64,000 bases of DNA from Bacillus sp. MM2020_4 (GTDB taxonomy: Bacteria > Bacillota > Bacilli > Bacillales > Cytobacillaceae). The stretch is from positions 24,280-88,279 of the forward strand of contig NZ_JAANMZ010000016.1 of the NCBI RefSeq assembly GCF_011250555.1, given 5' to 3'. Position numbers and translations under genes: made by a program. A model generated the notes under the pieces. The model worked only from the letters and a program-made list of their open reading frames with translations. It was not told where the DNA came from and did not search any database. Position 1 is the first letter of the stretch. Every line of letters begins with the position of its first letter. Positions 39,359-46,786 of this stretch are shown piece after piece.

Positions 39359-39529
39359 TTAGCTTCCTATCGCGTCCTTATCCAAACAACTAGCATTTGA
39401 TCTCCCTGTATGGGTTTCCTGCAGACCGTCAGATACGTCGAAACAATCAGCATTTGCGTTCCCCGGTCCATTCATCGTCATACTGATATCAAGTACCTCT
39501 AACGTTGGCATTTTCCACTGCTTTTTCAT
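39359..39529 (-). CDS. paeninodin-like lasso peptide precursor
   Basis: 56 aa, too short for usual gene finders, behind an excellent RBS (GGGAGGTGATTAA-ATG). The leader is MKKQWKMPTLEVLDISMTM, with Thr at the penultimate leader position as in lasso precursors. The core would begin Asn20 and read NGPGNANAD, placing Asp at core position 9 for a nine-residue macrolactam, parallel to paeninodin's AGPGTSTPD. The core is long (37 aa), has Cys at core 10 and 29, and ends in Ser, the residue phosphorylated in paeninodin. It is located 14 bases after the cyclase stop. Confidence 0.9.
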   Translation of the reverse strand: MKKQWKMPTLEVLDISMTMNGPGNANADCFDVSDGLQETHTGRSNASCLDKDAIGS

Positions 39530-39543
39530 TTAATCACCTCCCT

Positions 39544-41496
39544 TCAATTAAGATTCTTTATGAACCGATAAACGATGAGACTTCGTGTCAATACTTTAAA
39601 TTCATCTGCCCAGACAAATTCTGGGCGAGGTTCATGTCCTATCTTTTCAACAGAGTTCTTTAACACGTTTATATCGAAAAGTTCTGAGGTAATAGGATCC
39701 TTACAAAGCTGATTAATTTCGTCCATAAAAGGTTGCCAATTTGAACTCATCCGATGGATTGTATCTGCTCCTTGAACGCCACGGATATGTTGATTCAGTC
39801 TAACTTTGTCAGGTAGAATGCCTTTAGTTGCTCTGCGGATAAACGATCGTTCCATGCCACCTTGCACATATTGTTCTTCTGGCAGTGCCAAACAAAAACG
39901 GATGACCCGAAGATCATTTGTTGGGTCGCGATCCCACAACGAATAACGTAAGGAAAATTTCGTATTTGCTATTCCGCTTTTATTCCAAACAAATAACTGA
40001 TTATAATGGTTTTTTCTGTGTTCAGTAAGATTCTTGCCGAGCATTCCAGATGCATTGACACCATATTCCTGAAGCTTATTAAATACATTCGTCTTTTGGG
40101 CAAATGCAGGGTTGATAAAGGAAGGGAACTGATAGTCATTTTGATGATTATTTGTGAATATCCTTGCAATTAGTGGAAATGCCCTTTTGGCTACAATTGG
40201 GAGCATGACTGATTTTCCTGTTTTATGGTTTATACAATATTGATTTAATTCATGATTTAAACTGATCCACTTTACCTTTTTGAATAAAGATGAGTAATAA
40301 TCCATGGATAAATTCCAAGATCCCCACGAGATGGAATGGTTACCCCTTGCCCCGTTTAAGAGTATTTTGATTCCCTGATTATGCGCTTCTTCACTTATTC
40401 CGTTTAACCAAAATATATTTTCAAAGAATTTGTATGGCATCTCCATTAAATCAAGGAAGTCATCTACATCCGTTAAAGGACTCTTCCCTTCGAAGCTCAA
40501 ATAGTGATCGTTAATATTCCCGACATGGTTTACAGTTTCTTTTATATAAGGTCTTTCATCAGGTATATAATATTTAGGTGTCCAATCCATGAAACTTTCT
40601 TCCGGTACATAGCTAAAAGTATGTAATTGCTTATTCTCCTTTTGAAGTGCTTTAGCAGCAAGACTAACAACGGTTCCAGAATCCAACCCGCCACTCAAAT
40701 GGGAACCAACTTTCCCATGAGTTCGAATTCTAGAGGTAACTGCCTCATTAAACACTTCCTTAAACGCTTCCTCATACTCTTCATTTGAGTTTAGTTTAAT
40801 TGTATCTTCAACTTCTATGGTCGAATATCTAGTAAGATTCACCTTACTATCCGCAACAGTAATGCTGTGGGAAGGAGGAATTTGATGAATGGTTTTGTAA
40901 ACCGTTGATTGGGTATCAACCGCCTCAACCATTCCTGGTATCGCAAGGAATTCTGCTAACCACTCTTCATTCATTTTTTTTTCGATATACGGTAATGTGA
41001 ATAATGGTTCGATTGTTGTTGAAAAAGCAAAACGGCTTTGATCATGATAAAAATAAAGCGTCCGCGCTCCCGAAAAGTCTCTAGCTCCAAAGAGCTTCCG
41101 CTTTTTCTCATCCCAAATCATAAAGGCAAAATCACCGATTAAATGTTTTGGAACTTCTTCGCCCCACTTATAGTAAGCAAGTAAAATCAATTGACTATCG
41201 GGAATTGTTTTTCTTTGTGTTTGTTCCACTTGTAATCTATCAAATAATTCATCTCTGTTATCGATAATCGCATCCGCTGTAATAGCTATCTTTTTTTCAT
41301 AATCATAGTATGGCAATGGTTCTCCGATTGATTCTGGAGTAATCCACTGTGCATGGCAGCCAAGAAAGATATTACTTTTATTCCACGTATGGACATCATC
41401 GGCGGGATATTGCTGGAATACCTTCATTAGATTACTCGTTTGCAAGGGATTTAATGGTTCTTCATTAAAGTGGTAAATTCCGACAATTGCACTCAT
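39544..41496 (-). CDS. lasso cyclase (asparagine synthetase-like)
   Basis: 650 aa. An N-terminal glutaminase-like domain in which the usual Cys2 nucleophile is Ser (MSAIVGIYHF), then the ATP-pyrophosphatase motif SGGLDSG at 268-274. It should adenylate the core Asp9 side chain and close the ring onto Asn1. The C-terminal part (FSLRYSLWDRDPTNDLRVIRFC) is characteristic of lasso cyclases. First gene of the leftward lasso operon; a sigma-A promoter lies about 170 bases upstream. Confidence 0.93.
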   Translation of the reverse strand: MSAIVGIYHFNEEPLNPLQTSNLMKVFQQYPADDVHTWNKSNIFLGCHAQWITPESIGEPLPYYDYEKKIAITADAIIDNRDELFDRLQVEQTQRKTIPDSQLILLAYYKWGEEVPKHLIGDFAFMIWDEKKRKLFGARDFSGARTLYFYHDQSRFAFSTTIEPLFTLPYIEKKMNEEWLAEFLAIPGMVEAVDTQSTVYKTIHQIPPSHSITVADSKVNLTRYSTIEVEDTIKLNSNEEYEEAFKEVFNEAVTSRIRTHGKVGSHLSGGLDSGTVVSLAAKALQKENKQLHTFSYVPEESFMDWTPKYYIPDERPYIKETVNHVGNINDHYLSFEGKSPLTDVDDFLDLMEMPYKFFENIFWLNGISEEAHNQGIKILLNGARGNHSISWGSWNLSMDYYSSLFKKVKWISLNHELNQYCINHKTGKSVMLPIVAKRAFPLIARIFTNNHQNDYQFPSFINPAFAQKTNVFNKLQEYGVNASGMLGKNLTEHRKNHYNQLFVWNKSGIANTKFSLRYSLWDRDPTNDLRVIRFCLALPEEQYVQGGMERSFIRRATKGILPDKVRLNQHIRGVQGADTIHRMSSNWQPFMDEINQLCKDPITSELFDINVLKNSVEKIGHEPRPEFVWADEFKVLTRSLIVYRFIKNLN

Positions 41497-41666
41497 TTCC
41501 CCACCTCCTATCCATTCTTGTTAAAACTTAGTACCACCAACACCGTTCCTTATATAGAACACGCACTTAAAAAAAAACTTATTTTTGGAGAATCAACTAT
41601 AATTATTTAGGTAAGATCGCCTATTCGAAAATAATAATATACGTTATTAAGAACAACTATAGGAAG

Positions 41667-41695
41667 AATGTACCACGATTTCCTCGGAGCGTCAA
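41667..41695 (-). promoter_or_regulatory. candidate sigma-A promoter of the lasso operon
   Basis: Minus strand TTGACG (41690-41695), 17-base spacer, TACATT (41667-41672). It lies between the two half-clusters and makes the lasso half an independent transcription unit with a leader of about 160 bases. Confidence 0.6.
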
Positions 41696-41754
41696 TCAAT
41701 ATTTTTTTCATTTGCATAAAGTTTTTGTTGGCTACCACGTTCCCTTCATCCCCC

Positions 41755-42861
41755 CTACCGATTGTTCCCCCTCCTGCTCTTCAAACGGTGAGAATATATT
41801 AATTTAGTAAGTCTTTTCTTATATAACAATAGATATAACTTTAAATTTGTAAGTCCATGATAATCTTCACCCAGTTGAGCAATAGCATCTATTCTTGATG
41901 GCCAAATCCAATTATATAGCTCTATAAAGCTATGTTTATCCATATCAAAGCTAAAAAATTTATAATCAATAAAATCAACAAATTGTTTCAGGCCTTTTGC
42001 CGAACGGTACTCCCAAGTAACGGTTGATTCTTTATACGGAAACTTTTTTACAAGATCTAAATGTGGAAATTGCTGATAAACAATCGATAATGTTCTTGTT
42101 ATTCTTTTTAAGGTTTGGTGTGACCCTGCTAATTTTAGAAGAATCTCATAATCGTGTTCATCATCCATTTGGTTAATGACTTGAATGATGTCCAAAAAGT
42201 ATTTTGGTGAATCTAAATTATGTCTCCAGCCATGAAGGAGAATCATGTAAAAAGTATGCTGGAGGGATAATTCTTTAATATACGAAAATTGTCCAACTGA
42301 TAGAGATTGATTCCAAATATCCTCAATTTCAAAACTAGATGTCTTTTCTTTAATCAGGCTCCAATGTAATTCGACTACTAATGGGATCTTTGAATGAGGT
42401 AATTCCTTCCAAAGGCTACAATGAAAATAACCAGGGATTACTTCCTTTTCCATTAAATAGCCTAATGATTTCACAGTATCAATTGCTTTCTCTAGGTCTT
42501 CCAATCTGATTAATAAATCAATATCTGATGTGGTCCTTGCCCCGATATGTCCAAAATATTTGTCCGCAAAATAAACCCCTTTTAGGGCTATGACGTCCAG
42601 TCTTTCATCCTCAAACTTTTTTAAAATTTGATTCGTCTGATTTTTAATAAAAAGATTTTGGTATAATCCTCTTTCATAGGTTTCTTTAAGACGTGCTTGA
42701 AAAAAGGAAGGGGTTTGTTCCAGTCTTCCTTGCTCCTTTAATAAAAAATAAATCTGGGATGAGATTCCATCAAGTTCTATATCTTGAATGGTATTTTCAT
42801 AGAACTTTTTATCAGTAGGCATTAATGACTTTGGATCATATATAGCTTTTACTAATTCCAT
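41755..42861 (-). CDS. nucleotidyltransferase-family RiPP protein (copy 2)
   Basis: 368 aa from the ATG at 42861 (GGTGGTGGGG upstream); an in-frame GTG at 42879 is possible. Same family as the gene at 37093: LDVIALKGVYFADKYFGHIGARTTSDIDLLIRLEDLEKA (residues about 91-129), with SDIDLLI as the expected metal site and VELHWSLI later. Substrate unknown. It is the last gene of the second half-cluster. Confidence 0.8.
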   Translation of the reverse strand: MELVKAIYDPKSLMPTDKKFYENTIQDIELDGISSQIYFLLKEQGRLEQTPSFFQARLKETYERGLYQNLFIKNQTNQILKKFEDERLDVIALKGVYFADKYFGHIGARTTSDIDLLIRLEDLEKAIDTVKSLGYLMEKEVIPGYFHCSLWKELPHSKIPLVVELHWSLIKEKTSSFEIEDIWNQSLSVGQFSYIKELSLQHTFYMILLHGWRHNLDSPKYFLDIIQVINQMDDEHDYEILLKLAGSHQTLKRITRTLSIVYQQFPHLDLVKKFPYKESTVTWEYRSAKGLKQFVDFIDYKFFSFDMDKHSFIELYNWIWPSRIDAIAQLGEDYHGLTNLKLYLLLYKKRLTKLIYSHRLKSRRGNNR

Positions 42862-42882
42862 ACTCACGGTCCCCACCACCAG

Positions 42883-44691
42883 TCAAGATTTTGAAACTAA
42901 AGACAAAGCTCGGGTTTTTGGATTAAAGGTTGGTTCATTAAGCTTTTGATATAACCCTGTTTGCCGGATCAACGCCTCATGTGTTCCGCTTTGAACTATT
43001 TTTCCATTATCCATCACCATTATCACATCGGCATTATGAATGGTGGATAATCGGTGGGCGATTACAATCGTGGTTCTGCCCTTCATCAAATGATCAAGTG
43101 CTTGTTTTACACGGTATTCGGTTTCACCATCTAGTGCAGATGTGGCTTCGTCTAGTAAAAGTATCGGTGCATCTTTTAATATTGCTCTAGCAATTGCCAT
43201 CCTTTGTTTCTGACCACCCGAAAGCTTTATTCCGTTTTCTCCAATCTCTGTGTCATAGCCTTTTGGCATTGATAGAATAAAGTCATGAATATTAGCATTT
43301 ATCGCTGCTTCAACCATTTCCTTTTCTGACAAATACGGGCGGGCTATCATTAAGTTTTCCCGAATTGTTCCAGCAAATAGAAATGTTTCTTGGGGAACAT
43401 GGGCAATCGAACTTCTCAATTCGGAAATGGAATACTCCCGAATCGACTTACCTGCAATTTTTATTTCACCCAATTGAGGCTTATAAAACCCTTGTAAAAG
43501 GTTTAACAAGGTACTTTTTCCAGCTCCACTTGGACCGACAAGTGCCACCACTTTTCCAGCGGGTATGGTTAAATTAAATTGTTCTAACACCTTTTTATTT
43601 TCCACATAACCAAAAGTAACATTTTGAAACGTTATGGAGTCTATAAAAGCACGCGATGGTGAAAAGGAAGGCAAATCCTGAAAGTCAGCAGGTTTTTCCA
43701 ATACATTTAGTATTCTTTCAATCGCAGCAACAGAACGTTGAAATCCGGCCCACAGACTTGCCATTCCGGTTATCGGATAAAACAAGTGATTAACCAAATT
43801 AAGAAAGGTTAACAACGCTCCAACAGTAATCATTCCTTTTGAAACAAAAAGGGCTCCAATAGACAGGTTTATAACTAAGGTGATGGACCCAATGATCTGA
43901 CCACCCGTATTATACCAACTCCGCAGCTTTACGTTTTTTAGTTCTAATTGAAGTAATTCTAGATTTTGATTAACAAATTTTTTATATTGTTTCTTTTCAA
44001 GTGTAAAGGAGCGAATAATTGTAAATCCGTGAAAGGTCTCATTTAAAAGACTATTAATTTTCCCTACCACATAGTGGATACGTCTAACATTTTTCCGAAG
44101 CAATAATCCGAATACCAGACCAGATAATGCCGCGATTGGTGCGATAATGAGACTTACCAAACATAATGTCAAATTGATATTTACCAAATATACAAATACG
44201 ACAATATAGATGATCGGTAGCCTAATAAGACTGATTAGATTACTTCCAATCACCCCATCAACGCCATGAATATCATTGGAAAAGTGGGACATTAATTCAC
44301 CCGAGTGGAGATTGGAGGCATCAGCTGCGGGCAATCGCAATAGATGGTGGAAGAAGTGGTTTTGGATATCCATTTTCACCGCATTAGTTGCAATCGTATT
44401 AAAGTATGTAAAAGAAAAACTTGAGGCGATATTAATTAGTATTATTAATGCTCCATAGGGTATGAATGATAAAATCTGTTGATACCCACCATGAATGGCT
44501 GTATCAGTAATATCACCATAGAACTTTGCAAAAGCAATCGTTAGGTAGATGTCCACACCTAATAATAGAAGGATAGCCATATATGCTTTCCAACGTCTCA
44601 TGATAAAAGGCAATACAAATGAAAAGACTCTGCGGAGATCTTTCATGAAAACATATGGTTTAATTAGCGATTTAACCCGTTCCCTCATCAT
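42883..44691 (-). CDS. ABC transporter (fused permease-ATPase), second half-cluster
   Basis: 602 aa. Six-helix permease, then an ATPase with Walker A VGPSGAGKSTLLNLLQG, signature LSGGQKQRMAIARAIL and Walker B ILLLDEATSALDGE. No leader peptidase domain, so leader removal must be done by another enzyme, possibly the adjacent S26-type peptidase. GGAGTGTCC precedes the ATG ATG. It is a paralogue of, but clearly different from, the exporter at 35297. Confidence 0.92.
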   Translation of the reverse strand: MMRERVKSLIKPYVFMKDLRRVFSFVLPFIMRRWKAYMAILLLLGVDIYLTIAFAKFYGDITDTAIHGGYQQILSFIPYGALIILINIASSFSFTYFNTIATNAVKMDIQNHFFHHLLRLPAADASNLHSGELMSHFSNDIHGVDGVIGSNLISLIRLPIIYIVVFVYLVNINLTLCLVSLIIAPIAALSGLVFGLLLRKNVRRIHYVVGKINSLLNETFHGFTIIRSFTLEKKQYKKFVNQNLELLQLELKNVKLRSWYNTGGQIIGSITLVINLSIGALFVSKGMITVGALLTFLNLVNHLFYPITGMASLWAGFQRSVAAIERILNVLEKPADFQDLPSFSPSRAFIDSITFQNVTFGYVENKKVLEQFNLTIPAGKVVALVGPSGAGKSTLLNLLQGFYKPQLGEIKIAGKSIREYSISELRSSIAHVPQETFLFAGTIRENLMIARPYLSEKEMVEAAINANIHDFILSMPKGYDTEIGENGIKLSGGQKQRMAIARAILKDAPILLLDEATSALDGETEYRVKQALDHLMKGRTTIVIAHRLSTIHNADVIMVMDNGKIVQSGTHEALIRQTGLYQKLNEPTFNPKTRALSLVSKS

Positions 44692-44709
44692 ATGGACACT
44701 CCATGTTAA

Positions 44710-45171
44710 TTAATATTGTACTTTATATTTCCGATTTAAATATTTCCGTAGAATACCAGAAAGTATTGGAAAGGTGAGGATTAATTTCCCCCATATAAAA
44801 GCAAAAAAATGATCTGGTGTAACTTTTTTATGTTGCCTTTGAATGCTGTCTAGTTTCCCAAGAATACGATCTTTACCGATAGGTTGATCGAATCCGAGGT
44901 TTGTATCACCCTTTAATAGAAATAACAGTTGGTCATCAATCCTTTTTATCTTTACAAAGCGATGGGCTATTAATTGATCCGCTTGCGCATAGAACAAGAT
45001 TACATCGCCCTTTTTTAAATGTAGAGGTTCGCAGGGGATAAACCTGCACAGATCCCCTTGCCGGATATATGGAAACATACTATTTCCATATGCAGGAAGT
45101 CCTAGCCATCCATCCTTTTTGATGGTACTTTTGAGCAGTGTAAAAGTGTTATGATCAATCAACATATTCAA
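44710..45171 (-). CDS. S26-family signal-peptidase-like protease
   Basis: 153 aa. The nucleophile motif GNSMFPYIRQGD has Ser31; the second box is LIAHRFVKI with His70, as in SipW/ER-type signal peptidases rather than the Ser/Lys type; KGDTN (87-91) is the third box. No N-terminal membrane anchor, but a hydrophobic segment at about 119-142. It overlaps the PqqD-like gene by 17 bases. In this locus, which lacks the usual transglutaminase-like lasso protease, it is the only visible candidate for leader removal. Confidence 0.85.
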   Translation of the reverse strand: MNMLIDHNTFTLLKSTIKKDGWLGLPAYGNSMFPYIRQGDLCRFIPCEPLHLKKGDVILFYAQADQLIAHRFVKIKRIDDQLLFLLKGDTNLGFDQPIGKDRILGKLDSIQRQHKKVTPDHFFAFIWGKLILTFPILSGILRKYLNRKYKVQY

Positions 45172-45430
45172 TCAACCCACACTGAACGAGATTAGCTAAA
45201 AAATCTTCAATGTCCTTTTTTACCTGCTGCTCATTTTCGGTTGTTGAAAACTTCCCCAACAAGGATTGTGTAAGGGAAGCGGCTGTTTGCTTTTCGTTAA
45301 GTAATGACCAGCAATGTCCGCCTACATCATTTAATTTGGTGATGGTATATTGGTCAGTATTTAAGATAATCCATTCACCATCAATCTCCGTTGCTTCAAC
45401 ATTTCCTTTTTGTTTATATTGAGTCATCAT
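45155..45430 (-). CDS. PqqD-like RiPP recognition protein
   Basis: 91 aa, the size of stand-alone RiPP recognition elements (lasso B1). VEATEIDGEWIILNTDQYT, LNDVGGHCWSLLNEK and a C-terminal helix (DIEDFLANLVQCGLIEYVD) follow the PqqD/B1 pattern. The start at 45430 overlaps the kinase stop as ATGA, with GGGAG eight bases upstream. It should bind leader peptides; it is the only such protein in the locus and may serve both precursors. Confidence 0.88.
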   Translation of the reverse strand: MMTQYKQKGNVEATEIDGEWIILNTDQYTITKLNDVGGHCWSLLNEKQTAASLTQSLLGKFSTTENEQQVKKDIEDFLANLVQCGLIEYVD

Positions 45431-46212
45431 GATATTAACTCCCAAAATGTATTATTTTTTTGAAAATGGAGTTCATAAACAGGCACCTGTTTCACCAGTA
45501 AGGTCATTAACCTGAAAATTCCTTTTGTTTCTTCTTGACTATGTGGCCAAAAAAACACTTTATCCATTAAATGAAGAAGAGCATCAGACTTTCCTAATTT
45601 AGCTCGCTTATTCTGAAGTGCCTGGTAAAGGATTAGGACACTCGATAGTGGAACATTCCCTTTAAAAGAGGTTGCTTTCAATTCGCTGCGGAACGGAGAA
45701 TTAAAGATGGTGACCTCTTCTGGGGTAATTTTTACAAGTGTCGCCTCATCCGAAAGAAGATTGCGTGGATATGAAAGTCGTGCTACTGTTGATTTACCTG
45801 CCCCCGATTGCCCCGCAAAAACATGCGCCTTGCTATTTTCAATTGCACATGAGGAATGAATTAATAGCCCCCAATTGTGATAAACAATAAAGGAACTAAA
45901 TAAATTCATTAACGCATGCTTAAGGGCAAGTTCATTATGCACGGAAATAGTAGCAAATTTATATTCCTTCCCAACTTTTATTAAGTAATCAGCCCGATGA
46001 AAGAAGATTTGATCGTGATCTTTAGTGATTTCCACCTCGTATTCTTTGAATGAAACACCATAGCCATCTTCAATATTGATCACTAAATCGGAATGATGAC
46101 TTTCGGTGGATAAGAAGGATTCAAAGTACTCCATTAAAATATTGGTTAAATTGGGTGATTTCCAGATTAGCATAATAAAATGGTCGCCAATTTTAATTTT
46201 TATTTCTTTCAT
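45427..46212 (-). CDS. HPr-kinase-like protein (copy 2)
   Basis: 261 aa. LLIHSSCAIEN and the P-loop GQSGAGKST (134-142), followed by NLLSDEATLV, mark an HprK/PEPCK-like ATP-binding fold. Related enzymes in RiPP clusters are kinases of the precursor. The adjacent precursor-like protein ends in Pro rather than Ser, so its target residue is not obvious. It begins about 80 bases after the precursor, beyond a hairpin that may reduce read-through. Confidence 0.83.
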   Translation of the reverse strand: MKEIKIKIGDHFIMLIWKSPNLTNILMEYFESFLSTESHHSDLVINIEDGYGVSFKEYEVEITKDHDQIFFHRADYLIKVGKEYKFATISVHNELALKHALMNLFSSFIVYHNWGLLIHSSCAIENSKAHVFAGQSGAGKSTVARLSYPRNLLSDEATLVKITPEEVTIFNSPFRSELKATSFKGNVPLSSVLILYQALQNKRAKLGKSDALLHLMDKVFFWPHSQEETKGIFRLMTLLVKQVPVYELHFQKNNTFWELIS

Positions 46213-46225
46213 ATTGGTCTCCTAA

Positions 46226-46284
46226 TGAAAAAATTGTGAAGTGGAAGGGAAGCCAGTGAATATATTGCCATTGGTCTTCCCCAC
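46226..46284 (-). terminator. attenuator-type hairpin between precursor 2 and the biosynthetic genes
   Basis: GTGGAAGGGAAGCCAGTG (46241-46258) pairs imperfectly with CATTGGTCTTCCCCAC (46269-46284). On the minus strand the stem is followed by TTCACAATTTTTT. Its position suits partial termination, giving more precursor than enzyme mRNA. Confidence 0.65.
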
Positions 46285-46293
46285 TCTAAGAAA

Positions 46294-46545
46294 TTAAGGG
46301 TTTACATTAGGGTTACACTGTCCTATTCCACCACTGTTCCCATTACCGCCTCCATTGCCCTGACCAGGAGTTCCTGCTCCACAAGGAATAGTATTAGGAT
46401 TATCTGGCGGAAAGTTGATGCCCCCATTTCCTGTTCCAGGATGATCATGGTTTCCTTTACCAGGATTCCAACTTTGGGCTGTTTCAAAGCGAATCGGTTG
46501 ATGACTTAAAACAATTGGTTTGGCATAAACTTTTTTTAAAATCAA
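46294..46545 (-). CDS. candidate second RiPP precursor, Gly/Asn/Pro-rich
   Basis: 83 aa from a TTG behind a perfect AAGGAGGTG. The leader-like part (MILKKVYAKPIVLSHQPIRF then ETAQSW) has KKVYAKP, the same KKx[WY]xxP spacing as the lasso leader. The rest (29-83) is 17 Gly, 11 Asn and 8 Pro of 55 residues, with Cys55 and Cys77. It has no aromatic residue after Phe45 and no lasso-like ring Asp/Glu at positions 7-9 of an obvious core. It heads the operon with kinase, PqqD, protease, exporter and nucleotidyltransferase. No named family recognised. Confidence 0.75.
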   Translation of the reverse strand: MILKKVYAKPIVLSHQPIRFETAQSWNPGKGNHDHPGTGNGGINFPPDNPNTIPCGAGTPGQGNGGGNGNSGGIGQCNPNVNP

Positions 46546-46647
46546 TTCTTCACCTCCTTATTCATCACAGTTGTTCAATATAAAGAACGTAATTACCAAA
46601 AAAAATCCCTTACATTAAAATTATATTCACAAATAATGCATTAATTT

Positions 46648-46676
46648 ATTATCTCTATCTAAAAATTATAAATCAA
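46648..46676 (-). promoter_or_regulatory. candidate promoter of the second half-cluster
   Basis: Minus strand TTGATT (46671-46676), 17-base spacer, GATAAT (46648-46653), about 100 bases before the TTG of the precursor. Very AT-rich region, so chance matches are likely. Confidence 0.35.
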
Positions 46677-46786
46677 AGTTAATTCTTTTTAAAGAACATT
46701 TATTCGACAAAATCTACTACGTCCATTAGAATTGAAAAACCGAATCATTCCTATTAAAGTAGTGAGAAGACGGACGCCTTCTCACT

